Below, piece by piece: positions 54,722 through 64,000 of a stretch of DNA of 64,000 nucleotides. The notes under the pieces are model-generated. The model did no database searches. It was not told where the DNA came from and worked only from the letters and a program-made list of their open reading frames with translations. Within the stretch, counting starts at the first letter, position 1, and the number at the start of each line of letters is the position of its first letter. The translations under genes and the position numbers were made by a program. The stretch lies in NCBI GenBank assembly GCA_977006965.1, contig OZ345355.1, positions 868,001 through 932,000 on the forward strand, in the 5' to 3' direction. The stretch is from Phymatolithon calcareum. Taxonomy: Eukaryota > Rhodophyta > Florideophyceae > Hapalidiales.

Positions 54722-55346
54722 GACCCAGACGGAGGAGCTGAAAAAGTATGAGTTGAAGGTTCCGCACATGTGCATATGCTTCAAAGACTGCGATACTAGC
54801 GGCTCGTTGTTTGCCGTGATCTGCTCCAGCATCTGGAACGCATCCTGCTCAGATCTATGACGAGGGGGAGAGGCTTACCGGACCGAACAGACCACAAACG
54901 ACACAAGCCAAGTTTCCGGCGCGGGCGCCCATGTCCCCGCCAGCGCAAATGGCCGCAGAGATCGAGCTTCGCAAAGCGCTTAGTTCGGCGGTAATCCTGC
55001 CCGAAATGGCTGGCGCGATCGCAAACGCGCCCGCCTGGGACGCGGCGAGTCGAGAACTCCCGATGCTCGAAATGCCAGACTCAACCCCGCCGTCGTCGGA
55101 TATCGAAGAAATCTTGCGAATTTAAGCGGATTGATACATGCAGGCTATTATAACCGGTACGGCCACGCGTGCACCTGTGCGTCACAAGAAGGAGACAAGA
55201 GCAGAGTCAGGAATTTTTCCCCGCTCCAACGAAGGGGTTTTTTGAAATTGCAAGAGCTGTGCTCCAGCCTCTCCATGGGAGAAGACTATCAACTCCTGAT
55301 AGTTTGGTTATACATAGATTTTGTCCTTAGGGGTGTTCCGCAAATC
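54722..55346. other. no recognised gene; GC-rich block
   Basis: 54850-55125 is more GC-rich than its surroundings and holds a 64-codon open stretch (54931-55125, Ala/Pro-rich) without a known motif. Confidence 0.45.
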
Positions 55347-57587
55347 CAGGGATTGGGAGTAATATTCTGCTATTTTGATATATTGAAATATACTGCTATT
55401 TATACGTTATTGAACACGAGGTCTGTATTGCAATACTTATTGAAAGATTCGAGTGGCACATCTGTAAACAAAATTGATACGTTCTTGTGAGCGTTTCTAG
55501 ACATAACGTGGTCCTTTTGTACCGTTGCAAGGATATTACGATATTGAGTGAAACAAACTGGCATTGCTCCTCGCTTTCAGTCATCCACTTCTGTTGGTGC
55601 CGTCCTCTTCGAAAAGATGTCCCCGAAATCCAAACTGGAGTCTATCGTCAAAACGCTCATGACAAAACAAGCCGATACCGTTGAAGACATTTCATCGCGG
55701 AAAAGAACCAACATCACGCGACACAACGTGCCTTGTTTTGCTTATTCATGCCCGCGTGAGTACTGCTGCAGAAACGACCCCCTGTTGTTACTTTTCCAAA
55801 AGGCTCTGGATGGCGTAACCCTTATTCTCATCTATTGTCGTGTGTGGCGGGCGGAAATTAGCCGAAACTGATGGACATTTATCGCGCTTGCGTTAAAGAA
55901 GAAGGAACTCAAGACCGTCATCGCAATAACTCGTCCTTTTTCCGAACCAGTCAATCGTCTACTGGATGGGAGAAGGCTATGTACCAGTACATCAACATCC
56001 TCATCTCACTATCTTTACCTATATCGTACATCGAGAATTCGAAATTTCGTGTCTCTAGCAAGGTCGATGAGAACATATCCATCAAGGCGTTCCGCGAAAC
56101 GATGCTCAAGTTCGTAGAACTTGTTGAAAATTCTATCAAGAACGATCTTGAAAATACGCGTGAGGCTATCATGCATGACGGATGGAGCAAAAATGGTTCT
56201 CACTACCTTGGGATTTACGCAGTGTTCATGAGGAAGGTAAACCATTTGGATGGTGGACAAAGCCTCGTACGAGAGGAACTGGCGATGCCTTTATTGTCGA
56301 TGTGACCAATCACCAAACGTGACGCTGATGGTGAAATTGAGAGTTCTCACGCAATATCAATCGACACCGAGGCTAAAATTCGACAGTTCGAACATATCTT
56401 CAAGTATTATCACGTCGATGTGCAGTACTGGGCAGTCTGTCAAATTGGAGATAGCTGTGCACTGAACAAGTGCATAGCTGACGAGATGGAGATCCAGCAT
56501 TTTGGGTGTTGTAACCACAAACTGGCTCTAGAATTGAACAGTATGGTAGCTACTCCGTCTTCGAGACGAGTTCTTGATGAAGTTCGCGCTACGATGCGCG
56601 AATGCAAAGGAAGCATCAAAAATCGAGCGATGCTGCACCGCCTTACGAATCTTGCACCAGTTCTTCCTTGTGCAACTCGGTGGTCAGGACTTTCCTCTAT
56701 GATGAATCGTTTTGTTCGAATCGAGTGGAGCTCGAAGAAGTCGCCGATACGGATGGATTAGAGATATCTATTTCACATTCATCGCACTTTCGTTTGCCGT
56801 GCAATAAGTTAGCGGCACATCTGAAAGGCATCAACACTGTATCAATAGCGCTTCAAAAGCGACATGCTACTCTGGACGAGTGTCGCTTCGCGCTGGACAC
56901 ATTGACTAATGCTATCCAAGGTCAGCGAAATGCGGTGGGAGCGCCGTTATACAGGTGCAATCTCAAGGACAACTACATCAAGCTCCACTCTGTGCACTCA
57001 CCGAACTCTACTTTCGGGGCGGGAGTCATCAAAATCCAGAGAAACGAAGTAGCGACGATGACGGACGAAGAAAAGGCAGCATGTGCGCACCTGAAGATGC
57101 AGTCTGAGACGATAGAACATGGAAGCGGATCTGAAGACGAAGATGATACTTTGTCGATGGCTGAAATTTTCAAGAAGCGAAAGCGTCGTCGTCGTGAACC
57201 TTCTCAGGCCTACATGGACCTGAAATTTATTCTTGGTTCTTCTGCCGAAATCGAACGACTGTTTTCACTTGCCGGTGGCATCCTTGCGGATAATAGGCAG
57301 CGAATTACTTCTCTACTCTTCGAATCTTTGCTATTCTTGAAAGTCAATCGAAGTTACTGGGATTTTCAAACCGTCGTTACTGCGATGTCAGATGTCAATA
57401 GCGCTCGAGTTGCTGAAAGTTCTGGGGAGGATGCTGAGCAGCAAGTTTTATTAGATATATAAGCATGTTTTCGCAAAAGGTACTTCAATAGCAATAGACA
57501 TATTGGTTCACGTTCTTTTATTGCAATATCTATTCCCGCTAGGCGTTGCCTGCCAATACAATAGCAATATATTACTCCCAATCCCTG
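55347..57587 (+). mobile_element. hAT DNA transposon, inactive
   Basis: Terminal inverted repeats CAGGGATTGGGAGTAATAT at 55347-55365 and its complement at 57569-57587, with similar TGCTATT further inward. The flanking octamers CGCAAATC and AGCAAAGC agree at six of eight positions, fitting the 8-bp duplication of hAT elements. The 2241-bp element encodes a broken Ac-type transposase. Confidence 0.9.
55548..57462 (+). pseudogene. hAT transposase, frameshifted
   Basis: 55871-56305: ILISLSLPISYIENSKFRVS and AIMHDGWSKNGSHYLGIYAV, where MHDGWS holds the first catalytic Asp. 56420-56761: IGDSCALNKCIADEM (second Asp), FGCCNHKLALELN, KNRAMLHRLTNLAPVLP and ATRWSG. 56602-57462, next frame: a charged region, then SSAEIERLFSLAGGILADNR and LLFESLLFLKVNRSYWD, the hAT dimerisation domain with the last catalytic Glu expected upstream. 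Two frame changes and a stop near 56303 disable it. The N-terminal BED finger is poorly preserved. Confidence 0.88.
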
Positions 57588-58191
57588 AGCAAAGCTCAAG
57601 GAAGCTGGGAGAGAGAACAGGAGATGAAAAAAGGTAACGAGATGCCCATCTACCGTTAGCATCCTAAATGGTTCCCAACCCGGGTCATCCGTTGAAGGAC
57701 ATCGGCTGAAGATTGGCTGCGTATAGATTTAGATGCTAAGCTCCCCGAAGCTCTGCATTTTGTGCCGCTTAGAGCTGTTGTGATATTAAATACCACTCGC
57801 ATTTGTTAAATTCTACTGTAGCGGTAAGGATGGGGAGTTCTTCTAGAACAACTCCGAAACCTGCATTAAAGAAAGAAGAGCTTTGAATACCCACCAAATT
57901 GCGGTACGATCTTCATCGCTGTGCTTGATGCCCAGGGAGCGCATATTCTTCCAAAGTAGGTACCATGTGCACCTCATAGGTTTTAGGCTGTGGGGAAACA
58001 GAAGGTCCAACTCTTCGGCCGAATGTAGACCTGTTTTTGTAGTAGATATGTCCTGATCTGGCGCTCCCTTTCGCAGTCTAAGCCTAGCCGCGAGCGCAAA
58101 GAGCTTTACTCGCCGTCCGAAATTAAGGCCCGTCATTGCTCCTCTTCCGGGCAAACCGGCCACACCCGTGACTTCTCACAGACATTCGGTA
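57588..58191. other. intergenic, contains SINE-like family B copy
   Basis: Apart from the element at 57666-57885, a 106-codon minus-strand stretch (57843-58163) has no known motif. Confidence 0.5.
57666..57885 (+). mobile_element. SINE-like element, family B, second copy
   Basis: AAATGGTTCCCAACCCGGGT through ATTTAGATGCTAAGCTCCCC, GGATGGGGAGTTCTTCTAGA to CCTGCATTAAAGAAAG aligns with the reverse complement of 12831-13021. No duplication was found around this copy. Confidence 0.65.
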
Positions 58192-58497
58192 CAGGGAGTC
58201 CTCGGATTAAGTGTCGTGTTGCAACAGACCCTTAATCCGAAACACACCCTATTTCGAATCACGGCTATGACAAATTTAGCCACATGGCACGGAGAACTAG
58301 ACAAATATTAAGACCAGTGCACAACAAAAATTAAAATATTGACTGTAAACTTTTAAAAGGTTCCCCCTCCGAAATACGCTAAATTCTCGACACGCTGCAC
58401 GCTGATGCACTTGGAAGCAGTTTAATTTATATACAAATCGTTACCTCCATGGAAACAACAACGTAGCCAAATGGACTCGCATAATTCCGGGAATCTG

Positions 58498-58560
58498 GAT
58501 AGTCGGTTATCTGTGCGCAGTGATGAGTCATGAGGTCTCGGGTTCAATCTTCTAGGCAGG
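58498..58560 (+). other. tRNA-like sequence inside the pogo element
   Basis: GGATAGTCGGTTATCTGTGC followed by a GTGATGAGTCATGAG arm and CTCGGGTTCAATCTTC resembles D, anticodon and T arms of a tRNA, but the A box has one mismatch, the B box two, and no acceptor stem closes. Possibly a SINE head or tRNA pseudogene. Confidence 0.35.
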
Positions 58561-58875
58561 GGCGAAACAGACTTTAATTTGTCTTATACGCGAGACCCAA
58601 AGAGGAATGTTCGGGAAATGTTCAATCACATCACGTCAGCTCAGATAAACGCCACTCATTGAGAATGTCGCCATATGGATAGCTTACGTCTAAAATCTAC
58701 TTTTATAAATTTTGAGCTAAATTTTCACTAAAATATCATTTCTAATAGTACTTAGAGATGATAATTCTCTCAAAGCTGGATTTAATGCTTATAAAAAAGC
58801 AGCCTAAAACTTTAACTATAGTTTAAAGGACATAATCAACGTAAACAAGAAATGAACGTTTTATTCCAATCGACA

Positions 58876-60545
58876 TTACTGACTGATACTATGATTACGT
58901 CGCAGTTCGTTAGCACGGTCTAAAGCTTTCATAAAAACATTTCTCATTGACCCATCTTCCATGAGATTAGAGGACTGACTCTGAAGCACTTCGAGCATCT
59001 TGATGGCACTGTCACACTCTTCAATAAAAAGTGAAACCTCTTCAATATTTTCTTGGTTATGAGATGATTCTCTGATTGCCGTATCAAGTACCGTCTGTAT
59101 ATCGCCTTCAGCTGTAAACATCTGAAGTCGACCAGGAAACGGAGCTGGACTGTTGAGAGCTTGCAACATGTCATCCATAGTCTCAATACCAACCAAATCA
59201 TTGACAAACGCGTTAAGGGGAGTGTGAGGTATAGGGGACATCGCAATAACCGACCGCGACGTGTCAATACCGACGGCATCTTCTCTGGGTATCGTTTGAG
59301 TAAGATCGATGAGCTCCCCGATACGTTTCAGCGTGTCAATATGTGTCTGAGGAAGACAGCAACTGTTCACCCAGCAATTGATAATTGCTGACTGCGTTGT
59401 AGAGCCCCATGATTGGTCCATCAGTCGCATAGCGTCTGTGACGTGAGGCAGTTGTCCCTCACGAAGTCCCCAACGACATCTGCCACTGTTTTCTTGGAAA
59501 GAGTGATTTGAGGACTGCATTCGATATATAATATAAATTATCTCGCCTAGTAATAAGGACCGATACCGAATCTTGGATTGAGAGATGAGTGCCTTGTCCA
59601 GTGTTTGATAGGCAGCTGTGCAGTTTTTCGGTAAAAACTGAATGCGAACACCAGGTAGAGTAACGTTGACATGACCTCCACAATTGTCCATAATCAGAAG
59701 CCACGGGCCGTCCAAAACGTTTTTCACTTCTCCGTACCACCAATGAATCCACGCCATGAATCCTTCAGTATCCATCCATCCATTTGACTGAGAGCTGTAA
59801 CTTGACACGCAACTGGAATGTTCTCTGAAGCATACCGGTACAACGGATTTACCGATGTATTTCATAGGGAGCTGTGACTGCCATCCGCGTTAACGCAAAA
59901 CACGATTGTAAGTCACTGCCTCCATCTCTGAAGCTCAGTTCCACGAGTGGCTGCACGGGGCTCATCAGCGGTTAGATAAGTTCTTGACGGCCCCATACGG
60001 TAGAGCAGGCCTGGCTCATCCTGGTTGTATATGTTTTTTGGATCATACTGGGATGCGATTTGGCGGATTCCTTCCATACGCTCAGCATCATATGGAGGCA
60101 TTGCTTCATCGCCCTTCCCGTGCAGTTTAAACGAAGGCTGGACTTTGTTTCGACGCAGAAATTTTTGACCCAGCCCCGTGAAGCCTTAAATTCGGTTATC
60201 TCTTCGGCGATTGCGGTCATTTTGGCACACTCTTGAATTAGACTGAGCGTTACAGGCAAACGCTGGGCACGAACAAAGCAAACGAATTGATTGGCCTTCT
60301 CGTCAATGATTAGGTGCTTAGCTTTCCACTGGCGCTTTGATTCAGGACTCAGTCCTTCCTCATGCTGGGAAAGCACAAATTCTCGCTTTTGTTTGATACG
60401 CTGGACAGTGGACGTTCCGGTATTAAAGCGAAGAGCCGCTTTTTGAATCCCAAAGTCACGGTCCAGGAAGCGAATATCTTGTACTTTCTCGCCAAGTGTG
60501 AGGTTTCGACAACCCGGCTTGGTGATTGGACCCGCCGTGGCTAAT
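58876..60545 (-). pseudogene. pogo/Tigger-like transposase with CENP-B-type DNA-binding region
   Basis: Minus strand from about 60545: LTLGEKVQDIRFLDRDFGIQ and RFNTGTSTVQRIKQKREFVL form the first helix-turn-helix; HLIIDEKANQFVCFVRAQRL and FKASRGWVKNFC form the CENP-B-type second domain. Then a frameshift, KNIYNQDEPGLLYRMGPSRT (first Asp), a TGA and frameshift near 59900, WLLIMDNCGGH (second Asp) and IQFLPKNCTAAYQTLDKALI (third Asp), and a C-terminal tail to 58876 that stays open for 329 codons. The catalytic residues are present. Confidence 0.9.
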
Positions 60546-60920
60546 TGCTGATGTGGTGCGGTGTGTGTGAGAGGAGAATGAGCTACTTAAGAATGGAAAT
60601 AACGTTCAACTTTGCTGATGTCATAAGCTTCCTCAACCATACGCACAAATGTACGGGCAATCCTTGAAAATTTACTAGAAATAAGTTTCTTTGTGTAGAT
60701 CCGTAATTTTTCTGTAAACTTCTCATCATGGCAGAAATGTTTATCTGGTTTTTGTCGAGAACTTTAAAACTCAGCCAATCCAATGATCCGAGCTATGAGA
60801 TTTATGGGAACTGCACTAACTCCTGGTGTTCACACCAGAAATATCATATTTGGATGAAATTGACCCTTAATCCGAATCAGCCCCTAACATGGAGCACCCT
60901 TAATCCGAGGACCCCCTGTA

Positions 60921-62814
60921 GTCCGAACAACCAAAAAATTGCCGAGTCGAAGCGTAAACGCATCGACACAGCGGCTCAATTCATAATAATCTATCTCACC
61001 GTCTGCGATGACGGAGATGATATTTTCGACGAGGATCTGAAGCAGAGAGAGTAGCATACCCAATATATATTACTGCCGCAAGAGTGCTCTGAGAAACGAA
61101 TGAGTAGTAAGTGTGGCTATCTGTGTCTATTTAGCGAGTTTTCCCATCTTTTTCTGGCCATTTAAAAAATTTCCTCAAATGAAATTGCATGTGGAAATTT
61201 GCTTTTCGCTATAGACAGAATCTAAATTTTCCCCCCTCGAGGTCCCGAAGGAGACCAGAGGTGGGTTTTTGTAGTCCACTGTGTTGCACCAATAAGAAAA
61301 GAAACTATGCCATAGACATAATCCAGCCAAGACCTCTTGGCCTTTGAAAGCTGCCTCCAAGCGTTAGCAGATGCGTTGGCAAAACCTCTTGGCACCTGGA
61401 AAGCTCCCCCAAGCTTCAGCAGACTCTCTCGTAACTTTAAATAAAATCTACCTATATTCTTCTCCTCCACAAGGTTGTGAATGTTGGGAATATCATACAG
61501 CATGTCTCTGAGAAGTGGCCGATGCTTCCGCACGAGGAGCATTGACGGACCCTCATTTCGGAGGGCTATTAGGGCTTCTTGCGCTTGCAGCCCAGCTTAG
61601 AGAAACGGTCAAACGGCACTAAATCATCTCGTATTAGCTGGTCACCAGTGATTAGCGAGTTTCGAGCCCTTCCATGTTGCTTTCTGTGCAAGCTGTGGGA
61701 GAAGACTCTTCCTGTTCCAAGTTTGTCGCTACCACGAATACGTTCCTTCATCTCGGCCTTGTCTCTGGATCATTTCATGTGCGGACAGTGTGTCCGCAAA
61801 AAAGAAAGCTCCCGCCTCATCACCGTTCTCCTTCTCTTACTTACGATGACCTTCTCATACGTGGACAGCGCGTTAGCGGGTCTCGAATTCCCATCTCATC
61901 AGGGTTGCATTCCTCATCCTCGCAAGATTTACAGGCCAAAATTTTACGTATTCTCTCTGACTTATCGTGGCCGTGTTGGCTCGGTATGCTATCTGACCTC
62001 CCCATTTGGGTGCCCTCTTTTCTACCTGTAGAAGATCATCTTTAGTCTTGAATGCCGTTTTATTTAGCTTCGTCGACTGACCTTAGAAGGCAGAGATACA
62101 GGACTAAACCACGTATATCCGGGCCAGCACCATAACAAACCCTGGTATAACCGGTGCTACACCCTCATCCAATCAGGTTGACCTCATGTGACTGAGTATC
62201 AAGTGCAAGATCAGGGATGATGAGATCAGAAGTTCCTTCTGAAGAAGGCCTGCGCAGAGCGGAGACCATGAAGTCAGAAGCTGGTCGATCAAAGATTCTC
62301 TGATATTCTAGGGGGCCGGACAAACCATCAAGATTGCCTTGGCCAGGAAGTCGGGCAGAAAAACGCTCGATATTATATTGAACCCGGTTCGGCGTTGCAC
62401 TGTAGGCTGCAACTGGACTTCGGGCACAGCTGCATCTTCTTGCCGTCGGCGACTCAGTCCGACTTAGTGTGCCCTTCATCGCCACCGGAAATAATCCCTG
62501 GCTTGATAGAAACAATCTTGATGGTCTTTACCTTCGTTTTTCGCGACGTTTGTTGGACCAAGATCCACTTTCTCGCAAGGAAGCGAAGAACCAATCACTA
62601 ATTTGATCAGCGAGGGCTTCAAGAACTGATCCGTTCTCCTTTTAGACTTTATCAGGGTGCTATAGAGTCTGGAGCACTATATTAGACTTGCTCCTGCGGT
62701 TGATTTGCACCGACTCTCCGTTTCGCATTCTTCTCTTGTTGCGTCATGACATTCCGTTCGACAATTGAATATTGCCCCTGGGGTTGAAAAAATTCTTATA
62801 TCAGCAATGATGCC
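60921..62814. other. no recognised gene
   Basis: A minus-strand stretch 61222-61542 (106 codons, LVRKHRPLLRDMLYDIPNIH) and plus-strand stretches at 61579-62045 show no family motif. Confidence 0.45.
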
Positions 62815-63010
62815 TCGTCCGTACCATAGACACTAGGGAGCCTCTAAGATTCTCCTAGAAGGATCCATTACGGGTACTGGCATCACTGCTTCCCGCGAGT
62901 ACTTCTTCGCGCACGACACGAAATCCCCTTCACGGAACGTACTTCAACTCTTTTGTGACAGGACTCGAACCGAAGACCGCAGGATTCCTTTGTTTATGAA
63001 TTCTCTTTCC
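62815..63010 (-). mobile_element. SINE family A, diverged copy
   Basis: Minus strand: perfect B box GGTTCGAGTCC at 62961-62971 followed by TGTCACAA, then GCGCGAAGAAGTACTCGCG and AATGGATCCTTCTAGGA, aligned to GCGCGAAGAAGATACGCGAG and AATGGATCCATATCAGGA of the copy at 25099-25396. The A box is not clear, and the tail is lost. Confidence 0.7.
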
Positions 63011-63375
63011 TTTCTGGTTTTGTGTTCCATCTCATAGAGTTTCGTTGGCCCAATTCGGGGCTATATGCTAGAGCTCTTGCACCCCTCGGCCTGTAGCAGC
63101 ACTTCGCCTGAAAGAGTTCCTCCTACATTGGCAGCAGGTTCAGCAAGCGAGACACGGGCTGAGTGGGGACCCTTGTGGAGCCCCTCGATCAATAATCCAC
63201 TATGCATTCGATTTGTCTTCTGCGGACGTGATCCGCGACGGCATTATAGCTTAGACTTCTCGCAGAAGCTCAGGTCTCCGCCCAGGTGTGAGAAGTTGTG
63301 TCAGTTGATCTGCACGCGGTCGATTCAACGCCGGTTCACGAATTTTCTTCTTCTTGCTTTCCTTATCCCAGAATA
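63011..63375. other. no recognisable gene
   Basis: No motif found. Confidence 0.5.
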
Positions 63376-63482
63376 TGTTTATTGTAAAAACTCCTGAAGT
63401 TACCCTTGAGTAAGCGCTTTTTTTCAAATTAGAATATCTCTGTGGGTTTCATCCTTTGCAGATCTTCTTCCGTTCTACCACT
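63376..63482 (-). pseudogene. RNase H-LINE 3' end fragment
   Basis: Minus-strand GRTEEDLQRMKPTEI aligns with SKTVEDLCREKPVAI at the end of the ORF at 38844-39983, at DNA level over CAGATCTTCTTCCGTTCTAC versus CAGATCTTCTACCGTTTTGC. It ends ACAATAAAC near 63376. Confidence 0.6.
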
Positions 63483-63484
63483 TT

Positions 63485-64000
63485 TTTTCAATTGAACTTT
63501 ATTTAAATGCCTAACAATCTTACGAATATACGGGCAAGGCTTCCTAACTTCCAGTGTGTAGACCGCTGAAACCTACCGTCTGCCATAGGCGGTGGGGAAA
63601 TTTTGGAACCTAGATCGTCCTACCTACTATGTGGAGTTCTTGTGGGTTCGCTATTGGTGTTCCCGCTAATAGGCTTCGTGTCCTAAGGGACATCTACGTA
63701 AATTCTTGTTCTTGATTCAGAGCAGTCCTTCTTTGTTTTCCATGCACCCGATGATGGTCTTGCTGTATAGCAAGAGCTCGTTAAGTGCTTTCTCGGTGTC
63801 CAGTCTTTTGTCTCCTTTCAGTTCATATCCTGACAGATTGTTTTCCAGCGTTTCCATATGCCGTCGAGCTCGGTTTCCTAATTTTTCCATCATGCTTGTT
63901 GTCGACACCTGCGGAAATCTTCCGCAGATGTACTGAAGCGCTAATTGCCTGTGCTTCACCTTCGGGAGTTTGAGGATTTCTGGTAGTTCGCTCGACTTGT
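63485..64000 (-). mobile_element. second copy of the 26-31 kb LINE family, partial
   Basis: Reverse complement of 30430-30957 with high similarity, including the 3' UTR hairpins and the GGAAGCCTTGCCCGTATATT block. It runs off the window edge, so its 5' extent is unknown. Confidence 0.9.
63717..64000 (-). CDS. LINE ORF2 C-terminal end, open in this window
   Basis: The frame is open from the window edge to its stop: ILKLPKVKHRQLALQYICGR, FPQVSTTSMMEKLGNRARRH and TEKALNELLLYSKTIIGCME, closely matching the C-terminus of the complete LINE. Whether the rest of the ORF is intact lies outside the window. Confidence 0.8.
   Translation of the reverse strand, partial: KSSELPEILKLPKVKHRQLALQYICGRFPQVSTTSMMEKLGNRARRHMETLENNLSGYELKGDKRLDTEKALNELLLYSKTIIGCMENKEGLL

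Larger units (their letters stand above)
58192..60918 (-). mobile_element. pogo/Tigger-like DNA transposon, inactive
   Basis: Ends CAGGGAGTCCTCGGATTAAG (58192) and, on the minus strand, CAGGGGGTCCTCGGATTAAG (60918), flanked by TA on both sides (58190-58191; 60919-60920), the duplication of Tc1/mariner-pogo elements. CGGATTAAGGGT repeats recur just inside both ends (about 58230 and 60869). It encodes a minus-strand CENP-B-type transposase with frameshifts. Confidence 0.92.

Noticed and set aside
61222-61542. Minus-strand frame of 106 codons as a gene
   Set aside because: Plausible amino-acid text but no match to any family I know and no supporting signals.
62826-62837. Third end of the 30967-32822 TIR element
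   Set aside because: Only 12 bases (CATAGACACTAG) match and they lie within the diverged SINE copy; no partner end nearby.

Overview
The window is a transposable-element graveyard from a eukaryotic nuclear genome. It holds only one gene that looks like a working host gene: an intronless RCHY1/PIRH2-type CHY-RING zinc-finger protein at 23038-23919, with a TATA box close upstream and an AATAAA signal close downstream. The rest that can be recognised is retrotransposons and DNA transposons, nearly all broken by stops and frameshifts. Moderate GC, an intronless gene, chromodomain gypsy, copia, hAT and pogo elements fit a fungus or fungus-like protist (oomycete) or a TE-rich alga; the sequence alone does not decide which.

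Layout. 1-3.2 kb: minus-strand Ty3/gypsy relic lacking protease and most of integrase, then a solo copia-type LTR (3228-3673, target duplication AAAAC) and a 762-bp terminal-inverted-repeat element packed with GAAAGTTTC palindromes. 6.4-11.4 kb: Ty1/copia element with two LTRs and duplication GTGCT, inserted into an older minus-strand LINE. 11.4-22 kb: a pile of LINE 3' ends, two larger LINE copies (13.6-15.4; 18.87-20.32 with a 16-bp duplication) and a 191-bp SINE-like element. 23-24 kb: the host gene. 25.1-25.4 kb: a tRNA-derived SINE with perfect A and B boxes and an 11-bp duplication. 26.18-30.96 kb: a full-length LINE with a 13-bp duplication, inserted at the edge of a TIR element (30967-32822). 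33-38 kb: almost featureless apart from a short tandem repeat and a solo LTR. 38.8-40 kb: the RNase H end of a second LINE type, still open for 379 codons. 40-46 kb: relics of gypsy, hAT and pogo-like elements. 48.7-54.7 kb: a Ty3/gypsy chromovirus with chromodomain, both LTRs, an initiator-tRNA-type primer site and an extra zinc-finger ORF before gag. 55.35-57.59 kb: hAT. 58.19-60.92 kb: pogo/Tigger-like. 62.8-64 kb: a SINE relic, an RNase H-LINE 3' end and a second copy of the full-length LINE family running off the window.

How the parts relate. At least two LINE types are present. One has apurinic-like endonuclease plus RT, with ends resembling GGCTTYTAAATAAA and, in three copies, a 3' UTR hairpin. 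The other carries RNase H and ends in TGCAATAAAGAAAG. Both SINE-like families end in TGCAATAAA followed by AAAC/AAAT-type repeats, which suggests they used the RNase H LINE machinery.
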